Assembly (NCBI GenBank): GCA_026004035.1
Contig: BPII01000005.1
Span: 1-64,000 of the forward strand
Reading direction: 5' to 3'
DNA from: Candidatus Sericytochromatia bacterium
GTDB taxonomy: Bacteria > Cyanobacteriota > Sericytochromatia > UBA7694 > JACMQJ01
Length of the DNA stretch: 64,000 bases
Shown here: piece by piece, positions 20,391 through 29,588 of the stretch
Position numbering within the stretch: the first letter of the stretch is position 1
How the letters are laid out: every line of letters begins with the position of its first letter
Program-made: the position numbers and the translations under genes
Notes under the pieces: model-generated
Databases searched by the model: none
What the model was told of the DNA's origin: nothing
The model's input: only the letters and a program-made list of their open reading frames with translations

Positions 20391-20899
20391 TAATATTTCA
20401 TGCCATAAGATAAATTTAATCCAATTACACCTGTATTAAAAGCATAATTATTCACTTCTGATTTAATAAATGAGTCATTTATATAGACCTTTGTTGAAAA
20501 ATTTATGACATGTTTATTCTCAAAAATATAATCTATTCCAAAACCTAATATTCCATAAAATTTTATTCCTGAAAAATCTTGTATATTAGAAAAAAAAGGA
20601 TTTATTCCTATAAACATTTGAGGTCTTATATTAAATTTATAATTTCCATCTGGTATATAAGATAATGTTATTGGCACTGACAAAATAAGATCATTTAGAA
20701 TATTAAAATAGAAAGAATAATCTAATCTTATATTTTGATTAATTTCAGAAAATCCTTTAACCCCATATAAAAATGTCACATTACTATTTTTTAATAGGGG
20801 AAATAACATTAATTCAGAACTAACTGCTATTAAATTAGATGAATAAGTTTTACTACAAAAAATAAATACAATTAATAATGACAATATTATTTTTTTCAT
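20390..20899 (-). CDS. Small outer-membrane barrel-like protein
   Basis: A 169-residue protein has a signal peptide (MKKIILSLLIVFIFCSKTYS) followed by alternating beta-strand pattern and a terminal strand GVIGLNLSYGMKY, as in eight-stranded OmpA/OmpX-like barrels. I do not recognise a specific family. It is cotranscribed and overlapped (TAATG) with the OstA/LptD-like gene. It diverges from the TetR regulator, which is therefore a candidate controller. Confidence 0.6.
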   Translation of the reverse strand: MKKIILSLLIVFIFCSKTYSSNLIAVSSELMLFPLLKNSNVTFLYGVKGFSEINQNIRLDYSFYFNILNDLILSVPITLSYIPDGNYKFNIRPQMFIGINPFFSNIQDFSGIKFYGILGFGIDYIFENKHVINFSTKVYINDSFIKSEVNNYAFNTGVIGLNLSYGMKY

Positions 20900-20923
20900 A
20901 TTTTTAAAATAAAATATACTATA

Positions 20924-20945
20924 TATAATCTCTATTATAGAAAGG
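20924..20945 (+). promoter_or_regulatory. -10 box and Shine-Dalgarno of the TetR gene; divergent promoter region
   Basis: TATAAT (20924-20929) and aaagg (20941-20945) precede the TetR start at normal spacing. On the other strand a TATAGT-like box lies in the same 50 bases, upstream of the barrel-like protein. A TetR operator would be expected here, but I see no long palindrome. Confidence 0.45.
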
Positions 20946-20950
20946 TTTTT

Positions 20951-21532
20951 ATGGAAAAAGAAGAAATAGATAAAATAATTTATTCATTCAAAGAGCTTTA
21001 TCAAGACAAAAAAAGTTTAGACAAAATTACAATGAATGACATAGTCAGTTCATCAGGTGTTAGTATGGGAAAAATATATTCATTATTTGAAAGTAAAGAA
21101 GATATAGCTTTACATCTTATTAGTAAAAGAATAGAAGATATATTTATAACCTTTGATGAAGAGGTTGATAATACAATGACTTTAGCAGAGAAGTTAAAAA
21201 CCTTTATAAGTCTTCAATTAGAATTTATAAGTGATATATACCCTCTAGTAAAAGATATGACTTTAGATATAGTAAATCCTTTTTCTAAAGTTCATGATTA
21301 TTATTCTCATCTAAGAAAAAAATATTTTAATTTTATGAAGGATTTAATTATAGAAAATAAAAAAACTTTTTTTAAGGATATTTTAATATCAACTCTAATT
21401 AATTCATTTATTATATTTAATATAACAATTTTTTCTTTCTGGGAAAAAGATAATTCCCCAGGTAAAGAAGAAACTTTAAAGTATATAGATAAAGGAGTGA
21501 AAAATTTTATAGTTATGATTACTTTAATTTAA
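20951..21532 (+). CDS. TetR-family transcriptional regulator
   Basis: This 193-residue protein has an N-terminal helix-turn-helix (about residues 20-60). The recognition region reads ITMNDIVSSSGVSMGKIYSL, followed by F-x-S-KEDIALHLI, the classic TetR ending. The C-terminal ligand-binding half is all-helical. It is one base upstream of an ABC1-kinase gene and divergent from the envelope pair, so it may control either; the ligand is unknown. Confidence 0.85.
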   Translation: MEKEEIDKIIYSFKELYQDKKSLDKITMNDIVSSSGVSMGKIYSLFESKEDIALHLISKRIEDIFITFDEEVDNTMTLAEKLKTFISLQLEFISDIYPLVKDMTLDIVNPFSKVHDYYSHLRKKYFNFMKDLIIENKKTFFKDILISTLINSFIIFNITIFSFWEKDNSPGKEETLKYIDKGVKNFIVMITLI

Positions 21533-21533
21533 T

Positions 21534-22841
21534 ATGGAAGAAGAAAAAGAAAAACCTATAAATTCAAACTTAACATCTAGAATATGGAAACTAGGTACTT
21601 TGACAACAGAAATTTCTGCTAATATTGTTTTAAATAAGATAAAAGACTTTGTAAAAAAAGATAATTCAAGTTCTATTATAAATAATCAAGTAGCTGAAAA
21701 AATAGCTAAAGTATTAGGTGAGTTAAAAGGACCTTTAATGAAATTAGGACAATATTTAAGTCTTCATGATGTATTTAATACAGAAGATGACTTTTTTCAA
21801 AAATTTAATACTCTACATTACCAAGCTCCAAGCATGAGTTTTTATTTTACAAAAATGCAAATAGAAAAAGAATTAGGTAAATCACCTGATTATTTATTTA
21901 AATCATTTAGTAGAAAACCAATAGGTTCAGCATCAATAGGACAAGTTCATGAAGCATTTTTAAAAGATGGTAGAAAAGTAGCTGTAAAAGTTCAATATCC
22001 TGATATGGAAAAAATAATAAAGAGTGATTTAACCACTTTAAAAATTGGACTAACTCCTTTAAAATATATATATAGTACAAATTTAGAACCTATAATAAAT
22101 GAAATTGAAGGAATACTAACAAACGAACTTAATTATAAAAATGAAGCTGATAATATTAAAAAATTTTCAAATTTTTTCAAAAATTATGAGAATATAATAA
22201 TACCTGACTATATACCAGAATTATCAACACAAAAAGTTTTGACTATGAATTTTATAGAAGGAAGACCTTTTGAAGTTGCATTAAAAGAAGACAATTTAAG
22301 TCAAGAAGAGTGTAATAATATTGGTAAATTACTACTTCATTCATTATGGAATCAATTATTTAAAAATAAAACAATACATGCTGATCCTCATCCTGGTAAT
22401 TTTCTTATTGTAAATAGAAATAAATTATGTCTTTTAGATTTTGGATGTGTGAAAGTTTTTTCTAATGATTTTGTAGAGACATATAAAAGATTAATAAGAG
22501 CTATTTTAGAAAAAGATATTTCTACTGAAAAACAATGTTATGTTTTATTAGGTTTTGCAAATGAAAATGAAGAAGAAAAACTAGATGCTATACATAATTT
22601 TTCAGAATTTACATCATTACCTTATACAGGAAAAGATTTTTTTGATTTATCAAAAAATTTAGATAAGTTAAAAGAAGGACAAAAAGAGTTTAAAAAAATG
22701 GCTGATAAAGTTGGTTTTAGACTACCAAAAGATTTTGTTTATTTAAATAGAACACTATTTGGTCTTGGAATGCTTCTTTTTAAACTAAAAGTTAATTTGA
22801 ATTTTTATAATGAAATGGAAAAATACATTTTTGATAATTAA
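21534..22841 (+). CDS. ABC1/AarF/UbiB-family atypical kinase
   Basis: This 435-residue protein has the UbiB/ADCK signatures: a KxGQ-like helix (GPLMKLGQYLSLHD), the Ala-rich loop GSASIGQVHEAF, Lys in KVAVKVQYP, an ExD-like motif in LNYKNEADN, the catalytic segment HADPHPGNFLI and metal-binding LLDFGCVKVF. The family supports ubiquinone or other prenyl-lipid metabolism as an ATPase or kinase. There are no C-terminal membrane helices, so it resembles the soluble cyanobacterial/plant members. It is cotranscribed with the TetR regulator. Confidence 0.88.
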   Translation: MEEEKEKPINSNLTSRIWKLGTLTTEISANIVLNKIKDFVKKDNSSSIINNQVAEKIAKVLGELKGPLMKLGQYLSLHDVFNTEDDFFQKFNTLHYQAPSMSFYFTKMQIEKELGKSPDYLFKSFSRKPIGSASIGQVHEAFLKDGRKVAVKVQYPDMEKIIKSDLTTLKIGLTPLKYIYSTNLEPIINEIEGILTNELNYKNEADNIKKFSNFFKNYENIIIPDYIPELSTQKVLTMNFIEGRPFEVALKEDNLSQEECNNIGKLLLHSLWNQLFKNKTIHADPHPGNFLIVNRNKLCLLDFGCVKVFSNDFVETYKRLIRAILEKDISTEKQCYVLLGFANENEEEKLDAIHNFSEFTSLPYTGKDFFDLSKNLDKLKEGQKEFKKMADKVGFRLPKDFVYLNRTLFGLGMLLFKLKVNLNFYNEMEKYIFDN

Positions 22842-22887
22842 ATCACAAAAATAAATTGATTTAATGTATTTATAAAAGTTTAAATAA

Positions 22888-22915
22888 TTGACAAATATAT
22901 AAAAAATTATATAAT
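22888..22915 (+). promoter_or_regulatory. Sigma70-type promoter of the tRNA pair
   Basis: TTGACA (22888-22893) and TATAAT (22910-22915) are separated by 16 bases. This is the best consensus promoter in the window. Transcription would start near 22922, about 20 bases before tRNA-Ser. Confidence 0.8.
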
Positions 22916-22941
22916 TAATATACTCAAGTGTTCTTTCTACT

Positions 22942-23032
22942 GGAGAGGTGGCTGAGTGGTCGAAAGCGGCTTCCTGCTAAGAAGTTGTACGGGCTAAAAC
23001 CTGTACCGTGGGTTCAAATCCCACCCTCTCCG
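22942..23032 (+). tRNA. tRNA-Ser (GCT)
   Basis: This is a class II tRNA of 91 nt with a long variable arm. The acceptor stem pairs GGAGAGG with CCTCTCC. The anticodon loop ctgctaa gives GCT, and the T arm is gtggg-ttcaaat-cccac. The 3' CCA is not encoded (the DNA continues cttc), so it must be added by the CCA enzyme encoded next door. Confidence 0.95.
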
Positions 23033-23044
23033 CTTCAAAATTAT

Positions 23045-23117
23045 GCACCCGTAGCTCAGTGGATAGAGCATCTGACTACGAATCAGTTGGTCGGGGGTTC
23101 AAGTCCCTCCGGGTGCG
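23045..23117 (+). tRNA. tRNA-Arg (ACG)
   Basis: This 73-nt tRNA has acceptor stem GCACCCG/CGGGTGC and anticodon loop ctacgaa, giving ACG (A34 is normally modified to inosine). CCA is not encoded. It is 12 bases after tRNA-Ser and shares its promoter. Its 3' half overlaps, antisense, the end of the CCA-transferase gene. Confidence 0.95.
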
Positions 23118-24357
23118 CTAGTATAACTTTTATCTTGTTCATAGCATCATTTAAATTATTTACTTCTTTTAATGCTTGAAATAAATTTATTTTTTCCAAA
23201 ACTAATCCTATTTTATTATTAGGTATATATGGAAAATTTGATTTTATTATATTTCCATCTATTATCTTATCTTGTTCATATAATATTTTTTCTTTATTGT
23301 AAATATCAAATAATTTTTGAAATGTATCATATTTTTTTGTGTTATAAAAAATTGATAAATAAATTATTAGTGATTCTTTTAAAATTTTTTTTCTTTCCTT
23401 AAAAAAGTAAAATAAGAAAACTTTATTATTAATATCAATTTTATTTATATCTATTAAATCAAAGTATTTCTTCTGATTTATTATAAACAATAATTCTTTA
23501 TAACTTATTTTTAAATTTCTTAAAAATATTTCAAGTTCTTTTTGAGAAATCTTTTTAAAAATAAATAATATAGATAGTTTTATAAGATATATGTTTTCAA
23601 CTTCTAATTTAAATTTTTTTATTATTATTTCAATGTTTCTTAATGTTTTTATAACTTTGTTTATATTTTCTGAAAAACTTTCAAATATATTCTGATATAA
23701 CTTTGTTTCAAACATTAAATTTATATATTTATATGTTTTTTGAAAAGAAAAAATTTCTGTTATTTCTTTTATTACTCTTTCTTTTGAAACTTTTTTTATG
23801 AGATAAGATAAATCAGAAATATATTCTAATGTCTCTTTATCAATATTAAATTTTAATTTTGATGAAAATCTAAAAACTCTAAGTAATCTCAAAGGATCAT
23901 TTATTATTACATCATAAGAATTTAATTTAATAGTTTTCTCTTTTATATGACTAATTCCGTTTGAATAATCTATTAATAACTCTTCTGAGAATTTTCTATC
24001 TATTTTATTTATTAATTCTATATTTAACTCAATAGCAATAGAATTAATTGTTAAATCTCTACTTAATAAGTCTTCTTTTAAAGAAGTTTTCAAAAAAGAA
24101 AAATCAAAACAAACACCATTACTTTTCCAAGTAACCCTAAATATTTCTCTTTCAATATCCAAATTAATTAATACCCCTCTAGAAAGTTTAGAAAAATTAT
24201 TTAATATTTCTAAATCATTATCAAGCATTATAAAATCTATATCCTTTGAAAATTTACCTAGTAAATTTTCTCTTACAAAACCACCTACAATATAGATTTT
24301 TGATTTTAATAGTGTTAATAACAATTCTAGTTTTTCTTTTATAAAATTAATTATCAT
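23083..24357 (-). CDS. tRNA nucleotidyltransferase (CCA-adding / poly(A) polymerase family)
   Basis: This 424-residue class II nucleotidyltransferase has the GG-x-VR signature in IYIVGGFVRENLLGK, metal-binding DIDFIM, the RDLTINSIAI motif C, and DPLRLLRVFRFSSKL for nucleotide selection. It adds CCA to tRNA 3' ends; both adjacent tRNAs lack encoded CCA. The last codons (AHPEGLEPPTN) are read from the antisense strand of tRNA-Arg, because no stop codon occurs before the tRNA gene. The natural C-terminus is therefore fixed by tRNA sequence. Confidence 0.88.
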   Translation of the reverse strand: MIINFIKEKLELLLTLLKSKIYIVGGFVRENLLGKFSKDIDFIMLDNDLEILNNFSKLSRGVLINLDIEREIFRVTWKSNGVCFDFSFLKTSLKEDLLSRDLTINSIAIELNIELINKIDRKFSEELLIDYSNGISHIKEKTIKLNSYDVIINDPLRLLRVFRFSSKLKFNIDKETLEYISDLSYLIKKVSKERVIKEITEIFSFQKTYKYINLMFETKLYQNIFESFSENINKVIKTLRNIEIIIKKFKLEVENIYLIKLSILFIFKKISQKELEIFLRNLKISYKELLFIINQKKYFDLIDINKIDINNKVFLFYFFKERKKILKESLIIYLSIFYNTKKYDTFQKLFDIYNKEKILYEQDKIIDGNIIKSNFPYIPNNKIGLVLEKINLFQALKEVNNLNDAMNKIKVILAHPEGLEPPTN

Positions 24358-24499
24358 CTTTTAATTTAAGAATAAAAATTCTTATAAAGAGTAACATAAT
24401 TTAATACTTCTATATGTTATTTTTTATTTATTTCAATAATATATATTAGATTAACTTAAGTTATAATTTTTTAAAAATTAAATGACTAATAAATACTAG

Positions 24500-25219
24500 A
24501 TGAATTTGAAAATAATAAACATATTTACTTTAATACTTAGTTTAATAATTGCTGTTATAGCTTTTTGGACATTTAAAAAATATTCATACTCTTTATTAGT
24601 AGAAAATTCTTTTAAAAACTATGTAGATATTTCAAATTCTGATATAACAACATTTATTGGTAAAAACATTATATTAAGAGCTAAAATTAAAGATGAACAA
24701 TTCTTTATATCAAAAAAAAATGGTGATAAAGTAGTTTTAGAATATTTTCTTGTGGAAGAGAATAAAAATTCAAGAACAAAAAAAATAAGTGATTTATCTT
24801 ATTTAAGATATATACCATTTAAAATAAACTTTAATAACATAAATATTATTGTAGAACCTTATGAACTTGATTTAACTTATATTGGTAATATAATAGAAAA
24901 AAAAGAATACAAAAAAGACAATAAATTGATAAGTGAAAAATATTGGAAATTTAAATCTAATGACATTATATACATATTTGGTAAATTAGAAAACAAGGCT
25001 GGTATTCTCTCTATAGTTAATCCTAATATTGAAAAATCTTTTTTTGAGAAAATATTTAACCTATCACCATTTATTATAAGTAATTATGAAATAAACGAAA
25101 TTATTCAAAAAGCTATATATACAAAAAATAGTATGTTGTCTATAACTTCTTTACTATCAATCACAAGTATTTTTTTTATAATTCTATCTATTAAAAAACT
25201 TTTAGATAAGTCTGTTTAA
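24500..25219 (+). CDS. Membrane protein with two terminal helices, GIDE-like in layout
   Basis: In this 239-residue protein one membrane helix lies at about residues 5-24 and another at about 213-232, with a 185-residue soluble domain between. The segment YIFGKLENKAGILSIVNP and a following FIISN resemble the bacterial GIDE-type domain, but the similarity is loose. I do not assign a function. It is a single gene, convergent with the restriction-methylation gene and ending five bases from it. Confidence 0.6.
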   Translation: MNLKIINIFTLILSLIIAVIAFWTFKKYSYSLLVENSFKNYVDISNSDITTFIGKNIILRAKIKDEQFFISKKNGDKVVLEYFLVEENKNSRTKKISDLSYLRYIPFKINFNNINIIVEPYELDLTYIGNIIEKKEYKKDNKLISEKYWKFKSNDIIYIFGKLENKAGILSIVNPNIEKSFFEKIFNLSPFIISNYEINEIIQKAIYTKNSMLSITSLLSITSIFFIILSIKKLLDKSV

Positions 25220-25223
25220 AAGG

Positions 25224-28200
25224 TCAAAAAGTAAAACTCTCATAATCTTCTTTACTTAAACTACTTTTTTTCCCACCTCTTATTTGATAATCGTAGTTTA
25301 TAATATATAATACTTCTTCGTATGAAAAATTATAAAAGTATTTACCTAATATAATATCAATCGAATTTATATCATCTCTTATTTTACTTGTATTAAATCT
25401 ATTTTTCTGAAGATCAAAAACAGAGAACAATTTTTTCATAAAACTTTCTCTTAACTTTTTTAGTTTATCCTTATATTGAGTAATTAATGACTTATCAGGA
25501 ACTGGTATTTCGCAAAGAATATCTTTGTTCATGTCTCTTCCGTCACCATAAATTCTAAACCAGAAATAGAATATTGTAGAATTTATTAACAAAATAAAAA
25601 AATCTGAATACAAAATATCTACATTCATATTTTTTATAGCTGTTCCTTGATAAGGTTGTCTATCAAAAGCGTTATACCAATAATTACCACTTGTTCTTAT
25701 CCAAATTTTTTCAGAATTACAATTATTAATGTAATTTTTGGATTTATCTCTATTAGATAATAATTTATTTAGTATTTGTATATTAAATTTTTCTCCTATT
25801 TTAGGTAATCTGTGTGTATCAGCATAAGTAGAACCGATTGGTAGTAAAAAAGAATCTGAATTACTAAACTCTATATTATTTATGCTAGGAGTTTCCCTAA
25901 AAAAACGACTTGTATATATCCCTAACTTTTTACTTGAATTTTTATTATAAGCTTCTATAATCGATATAGATTGACTCATACTCTCAAATATTCTACATCT
26001 ATCTCTATCAAAAGTTGAAATATAAGTTTTTTCAAAAGAATTATATAATAAAAGTCTTACTTTTGAAAAATCTTTACTGAAAGTGATTGCAAAAGTTATT
26101 ATATATAGTAAATTACCTTTATCTTTAACTAAATTAATAGCTTTTTCTATAAAAGGATTTGAAATATCTGTTGTTTTTGAATATTTATAATTTTCCTCAA
26201 TATATTTTTTATTATCTTTATTTAAAATATTACCATAAGGAGGATTACCAATAACAATGTCAAAGCCATCAGCAATTCCAAACATCCATTCAGAATTAAA
26301 AAAATCAGCACTAGAATTTGGATCATAAGGATTCCATTTTGCTAATTTTTTAGCTTCATTTTCATCAAATTTATTTTCTATTAACAAATTAATTATTTCA
26401 TTTCTTATTTGATTATCTTTTTCTATACATTTCTTTTTTTGTTGAAAAGTTTTAGCATTAAAATAATTTTCTCTAACTTTCTTTAATTTTTCTTCTTTTT
26501 CTTTAATTTGACTATGTATATTAGTATCAATAACATTTAAAGAATTAGATAAGAAAGTCAAAACTTCATTTTCATTTCTTTTTATATCTATAAGAGCATT
26601 AGCACAAACAAATTTAGTTTCTAGATTTGGAAGAGGTATTATTCCAAAATTATAATCATTTCTTTTTATATCTTGGTCTATAACAAGAGAAATAAAAAAT
26701 CTTAATTTAATTATTTGAATAGCTATATTTTGTATATCAACTCCGAATATACAATTTTGAACGATATATAATTTACGTCCATAATCCAATTCATTATTTT
26801 CAAAAGATTTTTCTATATCATCTATAGTTTTTTCTCTTATTACATAATCATCAATATTATTAGCTTTTTCTATTTGTTTATTTTTCCATTTTTCATTATT
26901 AGGATCAAGTTTGCTTAAAATAAAAACGATTTTGTGTAATATTCCCATAGGAAAAGCACCAGAACCACAAGCAGGATCTAATATTTTTATGTTATCTATT
27001 GAATTTATTAATAAATTTACTTCTTCATCATTAAATTTATGTTTTTCTTCATTATAAGATAATAAATCATTTAATTTTTCTTGTATTTCTTTTATTTTTT
27101 TCTCATCATTTATATTAAACTTTTGAATAAATTTATTTTCAAAATATTTACTTAAACTTTGAGTTACCATAAAATTTACAATTTCTCTAGGAGTATAAAA
27201 AGAACCTGTTTGTTTTCTAGCATTTTCTTTTGTTTCTTCATTATAAGATGCAAGTGAGTTTTCAAAAACTTTTCCTAATAATTCAGGGTCTAAAGCTACT
27301 TCTTGGTCTATTTCTGATGCTTCATCTATAGTAAAATTATAACTTTGTAAAATATCTATAAGACCTCTTACTTTTGCATTTTTTTCAAGTCCATATTTAG
27401 ATAAATCACAATTTATTTCTTTTTCTTCAAAAAATAAATAATCAGGTATTTTTGCTTTCTTGCTTTCATTTCTTGAAAATCCATCTATATAAACTATTTT
27501 ATTACTTTCATCTTCTTTATCTAAACAATCAAATAATCCACCATTTAAAAATGGTATATTCTCAAATAATTTTAATATATCTTCTTCTTTTTCTATTAAA
27601 AACTTATCTTTATATCTAAATAAATTCTTTATTCCATATTCTTTTTTATTTTCATTAAAATTTCCTTCTTTTACAAATCTTCTTTCCTCTATTTTCTGAT
27701 TTAATGTAGCAAAAAATAAATTTTGTAATATTGCATTGTAATAATTATGTGCTTCTTTATCCTCGTAAAAATCTTTTACTATATCTTTTATTTTATTTTT
27801 ATCAAATAAATCGGGATTTATAAGTCCTTTTTCTTTTATAAACCAAATAAAAATTATTCTTGTTATTAGTCTTATAAGATTAATTTCATTTTCATTACTT
27901 GGAAAATAAACTTTGTCTAAAGAATAAAAATACCAATTTTGTAATTCTTTATAAAATTGTTTTGTTACAGGTTCAACAGAAAAAGCTTCTTTTATTTCAT
28001 TTATACTTGAAAAATTACATTTTGATATTTGCTCTATAAATGTTTTATTTGTTAAGCTTGGACTAACAAAAAATGTAAATCTCTTATAGTAAGAGAATTC
28101 TCTTCTTATTCCTAAATATTCAACATATATAAATGAAAAACGAAAGTTTCCAGTAGATTTGTCATAAAAAATAAATATTCCTGCATCTATATTATTATCT

Positions 28201-28460
28201 TTTATTATTTTTTTTCCTAAATCATATTGTAACTTTTTACTACTTCTATGATTTAGTTCTTTACTTGTTTCTATATAAAAAAACTTTATTTTAGTAATTT
28301 CATCAAATTCTAATTGACCTATACTTTTTATTTCAGAAAAATTTTCATTTCCATAATTAGAATAATCTTCTTGTATTCTTCTGAAATTGGAATTTCTATA
28401 AGAAAAAAAATCTTGTAAGTTTTCTATAGAACAATTATTTATTACTTTTTCTAATGACAT
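25224..28460 (-). CDS. Type IIG (Eco57I-like) restriction-modification protein
   Basis: This 1078-residue fused enzyme has an N-terminal nuclease-like region (about 1-160) with FYIETSKELNHRSSKK, resembling the PD-(D/E)XK end of Eco57I-type proteins. A gamma-type N6-adenine methyltransferase follows, with motif I DPACGSGAF near residue 493 and motif IV NPPYGN near 737. A TaqI-like target-recognition region covers about 850-1078. Such proteins methylate one strand of an asymmetric site and cut unmodified DNA, so no separate endonuclease gene is needed. The segment before motif I (TGSFYTPREIVNFMV) is a family hallmark. It diverges from the Rpn array. Confidence 0.88.
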   Translation of the reverse strand: MSLEKVINNCSIENLQDFFSYRNSNFRRIQEDYSNYGNENFSEIKSIGQLEFDEITKIKFFYIETSKELNHRSSKKLQYDLGKKIIKDNNIDAGIFIFYDKSTGNFRFSFIYVEYLGIRREFSYYKRFTFFVSPSLTNKTFIEQISKCNFSSINEIKEAFSVEPVTKQFYKELQNWYFYSLDKVYFPSNENEINLIRLITRIIFIWFIKEKGLINPDLFDKNKIKDIVKDFYEDKEAHNYYNAILQNLFFATLNQKIEERRFVKEGNFNENKKEYGIKNLFRYKDKFLIEKEEDILKLFENIPFLNGGLFDCLDKEDESNKIVYIDGFSRNESKKAKIPDYLFFEEKEINCDLSKYGLEKNAKVRGLIDILQSYNFTIDEASEIDQEVALDPELLGKVFENSLASYNEETKENARKQTGSFYTPREIVNFMVTQSLSKYFENKFIQKFNINDEKKIKEIQEKLNDLLSYNEEKHKFNDEEVNLLINSIDNIKILDPACGSGAFPMGILHKIVFILSKLDPNNEKWKNKQIEKANNIDDYVIREKTIDDIEKSFENNELDYGRKLYIVQNCIFGVDIQNIAIQIIKLRFFISLVIDQDIKRNDYNFGIIPLPNLETKFVCANALIDIKRNENEVLTFLSNSLNVIDTNIHSQIKEKEEKLKKVRENYFNAKTFQQKKKCIEKDNQIRNEIINLLIENKFDENEAKKLAKWNPYDPNSSADFFNSEWMFGIADGFDIVIGNPPYGNILNKDNKKYIEENYKYSKTTDISNPFIEKAINLVKDKGNLLYIITFAITFSKDFSKVRLLLYNSFEKTYISTFDRDRCRIFESMSQSISIIEAYNKNSSKKLGIYTSRFFRETPSINNIEFSNSDSFLLPIGSTYADTHRLPKIGEKFNIQILNKLLSNRDKSKNYINNCNSEKIWIRTSGNYWYNAFDRQPYQGTAIKNMNVDILYSDFFILLINSTIFYFWFRIYGDGRDMNKDILCEIPVPDKSLITQYKDKLKKLRESFMKKLFSVFDLQKNRFNTSKIRDDINSIDIILGKYFYNFSYEEVLYIINYDYQIRGGKKSSLSKEDYESFTF

Positions 28461-28531
28461 AAATAATTTTCAAAAAAATAATGCTTAAATTTTAACATTA
28501 ATGGTTTTTGTATTCAAGAATTTTTTTATAT

Positions 28532-28537
28532 TATAAT
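28532..28537 (+). promoter_or_regulatory. -10 box of Rpn copy 1, leaderless-type spacing
   Basis: TATAAT ends six bases before the ATG that aligns with the starts of the other four copies. It shows that the upstream in-frame ATG at 28508 is not the real start. Confidence 0.6.
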
Positions 28538-28543
28538 TTATCC

Positions 28544-29554
28544 ATGAAAAAGAAAGAACTATATAAAATTTATGACAGAAATTATAAGGAGTTCTTTTCC
28601 AACACATTTGCAATAAGAGAATTATTAGAAACATTTGTAAATGTAGATTTAGTCAAATATATAGACTTTAATAGTGTAGAGATAATAAACAAATCATTTA
28701 TTCTTGATAGTAATAAAGAGAAAGAATCTGATATTATCTATAAAATAAAGTTAAAAGAACAATATTCTGATATATCACTATATATAGTCATATTACTAGA
28801 ATTTCAATCAAGTGTAGATAAAAATATGCTTTATAGAATGATAGAATATACTTTGTTATTGTACAAAGAATTAGAGAAAACAAATAAAAAGTTACCCCCT
28901 GTTTTTCCAATAGTTTTATACACAGGTAGTAAAAAATGGAATGTTCCTAATGATTTAAATCAAATAGTAAAAGGTAATGAATTACTAAAAGACTATGGAC
29001 TTAAATTTAAATATTTTCTTTTGGATGTAAATAAATATACAAAAGAACAATTACAAGAAATAGGAAATATAATATCAACATTATTTTTAGCTGAAATAAT
29101 AGAAACTGAAAATATTCAAGAATTAGGAAATCAAATTGATAAATTGATAGAAAATGAAAATAATAAAGAAAACATTAAACAGCTAATAAAGTTTATTCTA
29201 AATATTTACAAGAAAGATGAAGAAATAGACTATAATAAATTACAGGAAGACTTAAATAGTAAGTTTAGGAGTGGTTCTATGTTAGTTGAAAATGTTCTTA
29301 AATTTGAAAAAAAAGCTAGAATGAAAGGTTTTAAAGAAGGTATTGAAAAAGGTAAAATTGAAGGTTTAAAAGAAGGTGAGTTAATAGCTACAAGGAATAA
29401 GTTAATAAAATTATTATTAAAAAAATTCAGAGAATTACCAAAGGAAATAGAAGAAAAAATAAATAATTGTAATGATTTAAATAAATTAGACCTAATCATT
29501 GACAATATTTTTGATATTTCTTCTTTAGACGAAATAAATAAATTTTTAGAATAA
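28544..29554 (+). CDS. Rpn/YhgA-like PD-(D/E)XK nuclease, array copy 1 (intact)
   Basis: This 336-residue protein of the Rpn (recombination-promoting nuclease, Transposase_31/PDDEXK_2) family is the only full-length copy. Catalytic-type residues are Asp63 (ESDIIYKI) and the E-x-Q motif in LLEFQSS (Glu86, Gln88). These are followed by MLYRMIEYTLLLYKEL and LPPVFPIVLYTG, both family hallmarks. The C-terminal third is helical, with Lys/Glu/Gly repeats (GIEKGKIEGLKEG). I chose the ATG aligned with the other copies and six bases after a -10 box. An internal start near the end could give a separate small protein. It diverges from the restriction gene. Confidence 0.9.
   Translation: MKKKELYKIYDRNYKEFFSNTFAIRELLETFVNVDLVKYIDFNSVEIINKSFILDSNKEKESDIIYKIKLKEQYSDISLYIVILLEFQSSVDKNMLYRMIEYTLLLYKELEKTNKKLPPVFPIVLYTGSKKWNVPNDLNQIVKGNELLKDYGLKFKYFLLDVNKYTKEQLQEIGNIISTLFLAEIIETENIQELGNQIDKLIENENNKENIKQLIKFILNIYKKDEEIDYNKLQEDLNSKFRSGSMLVENVLKFEKKARMKGFKEGIEKGKIEGLKEGELIATRNKLIKLLLKKFRELPKEIEEKINNCNDLNKLDLIIDNIFDISSLDEINKFLE
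29267..29271 (+). promoter_or_regulatory. Internal Shine-Dalgarno inside Rpn copy 1
   Basis: AGGAG lies seven bases before an in-frame ATG at 29279. The same motif and spacing occur at 30312, 31381, 32438 and 33500 in the other copies. Here it is embedded in codons for the residues FRSGSM. Confidence 0.6.
29279..29554 (+). CDS. Candidate intragenic small protein (RpnS-like) within Rpn copy 1
   Basis: Translation from the internal ATG gives 91 residues (MLVENVLKFEKKARMKGFKE onward) that share the nuclease gene's frame and stop. It contains the charged Gly/Glu/Lys repeat region and the C-terminal helices. Known E. coli rpn genes make a short C-terminal product from an internal start that neutralises the long nuclease. 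The strong Shine-Dalgarno conserved in all copies suggests the same here. This is inferred from sequence layout only. Confidence 0.5.
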   Translation: MLVENVLKFEKKARMKGFKEGIEKGKIEGLKEGELIATRNKLIKLLLKKFRELPKEIEEKINNCNDLNKLDLIIDNIFDISSLDEINKFLE

Positions 29555-29588
29555 CTATTTAATAGTTCAACCTATTAAAATAATTTTT

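Noticed and set aside
23110-23127. The peptide HPEGLEPPTN as evidence that the nucleotidyltransferase gene is spurious.
   Set aside because: The upstream 410 residues carry all family motifs; only the last few codons come from the tRNA antisense strand.
22928-23179. Plus-strand frame of 83 codons spanning the two tRNA genes.
   Set aside because: Its sequence is a translation of tRNA-Ser and tRNA-Arg.
28508-28543. A longer N-terminus (MYSRIFLYYNLS) for Rpn copy 1.
   Set aside because: It contains the -10 box, and the other four copies start at the aligned downstream ATG.
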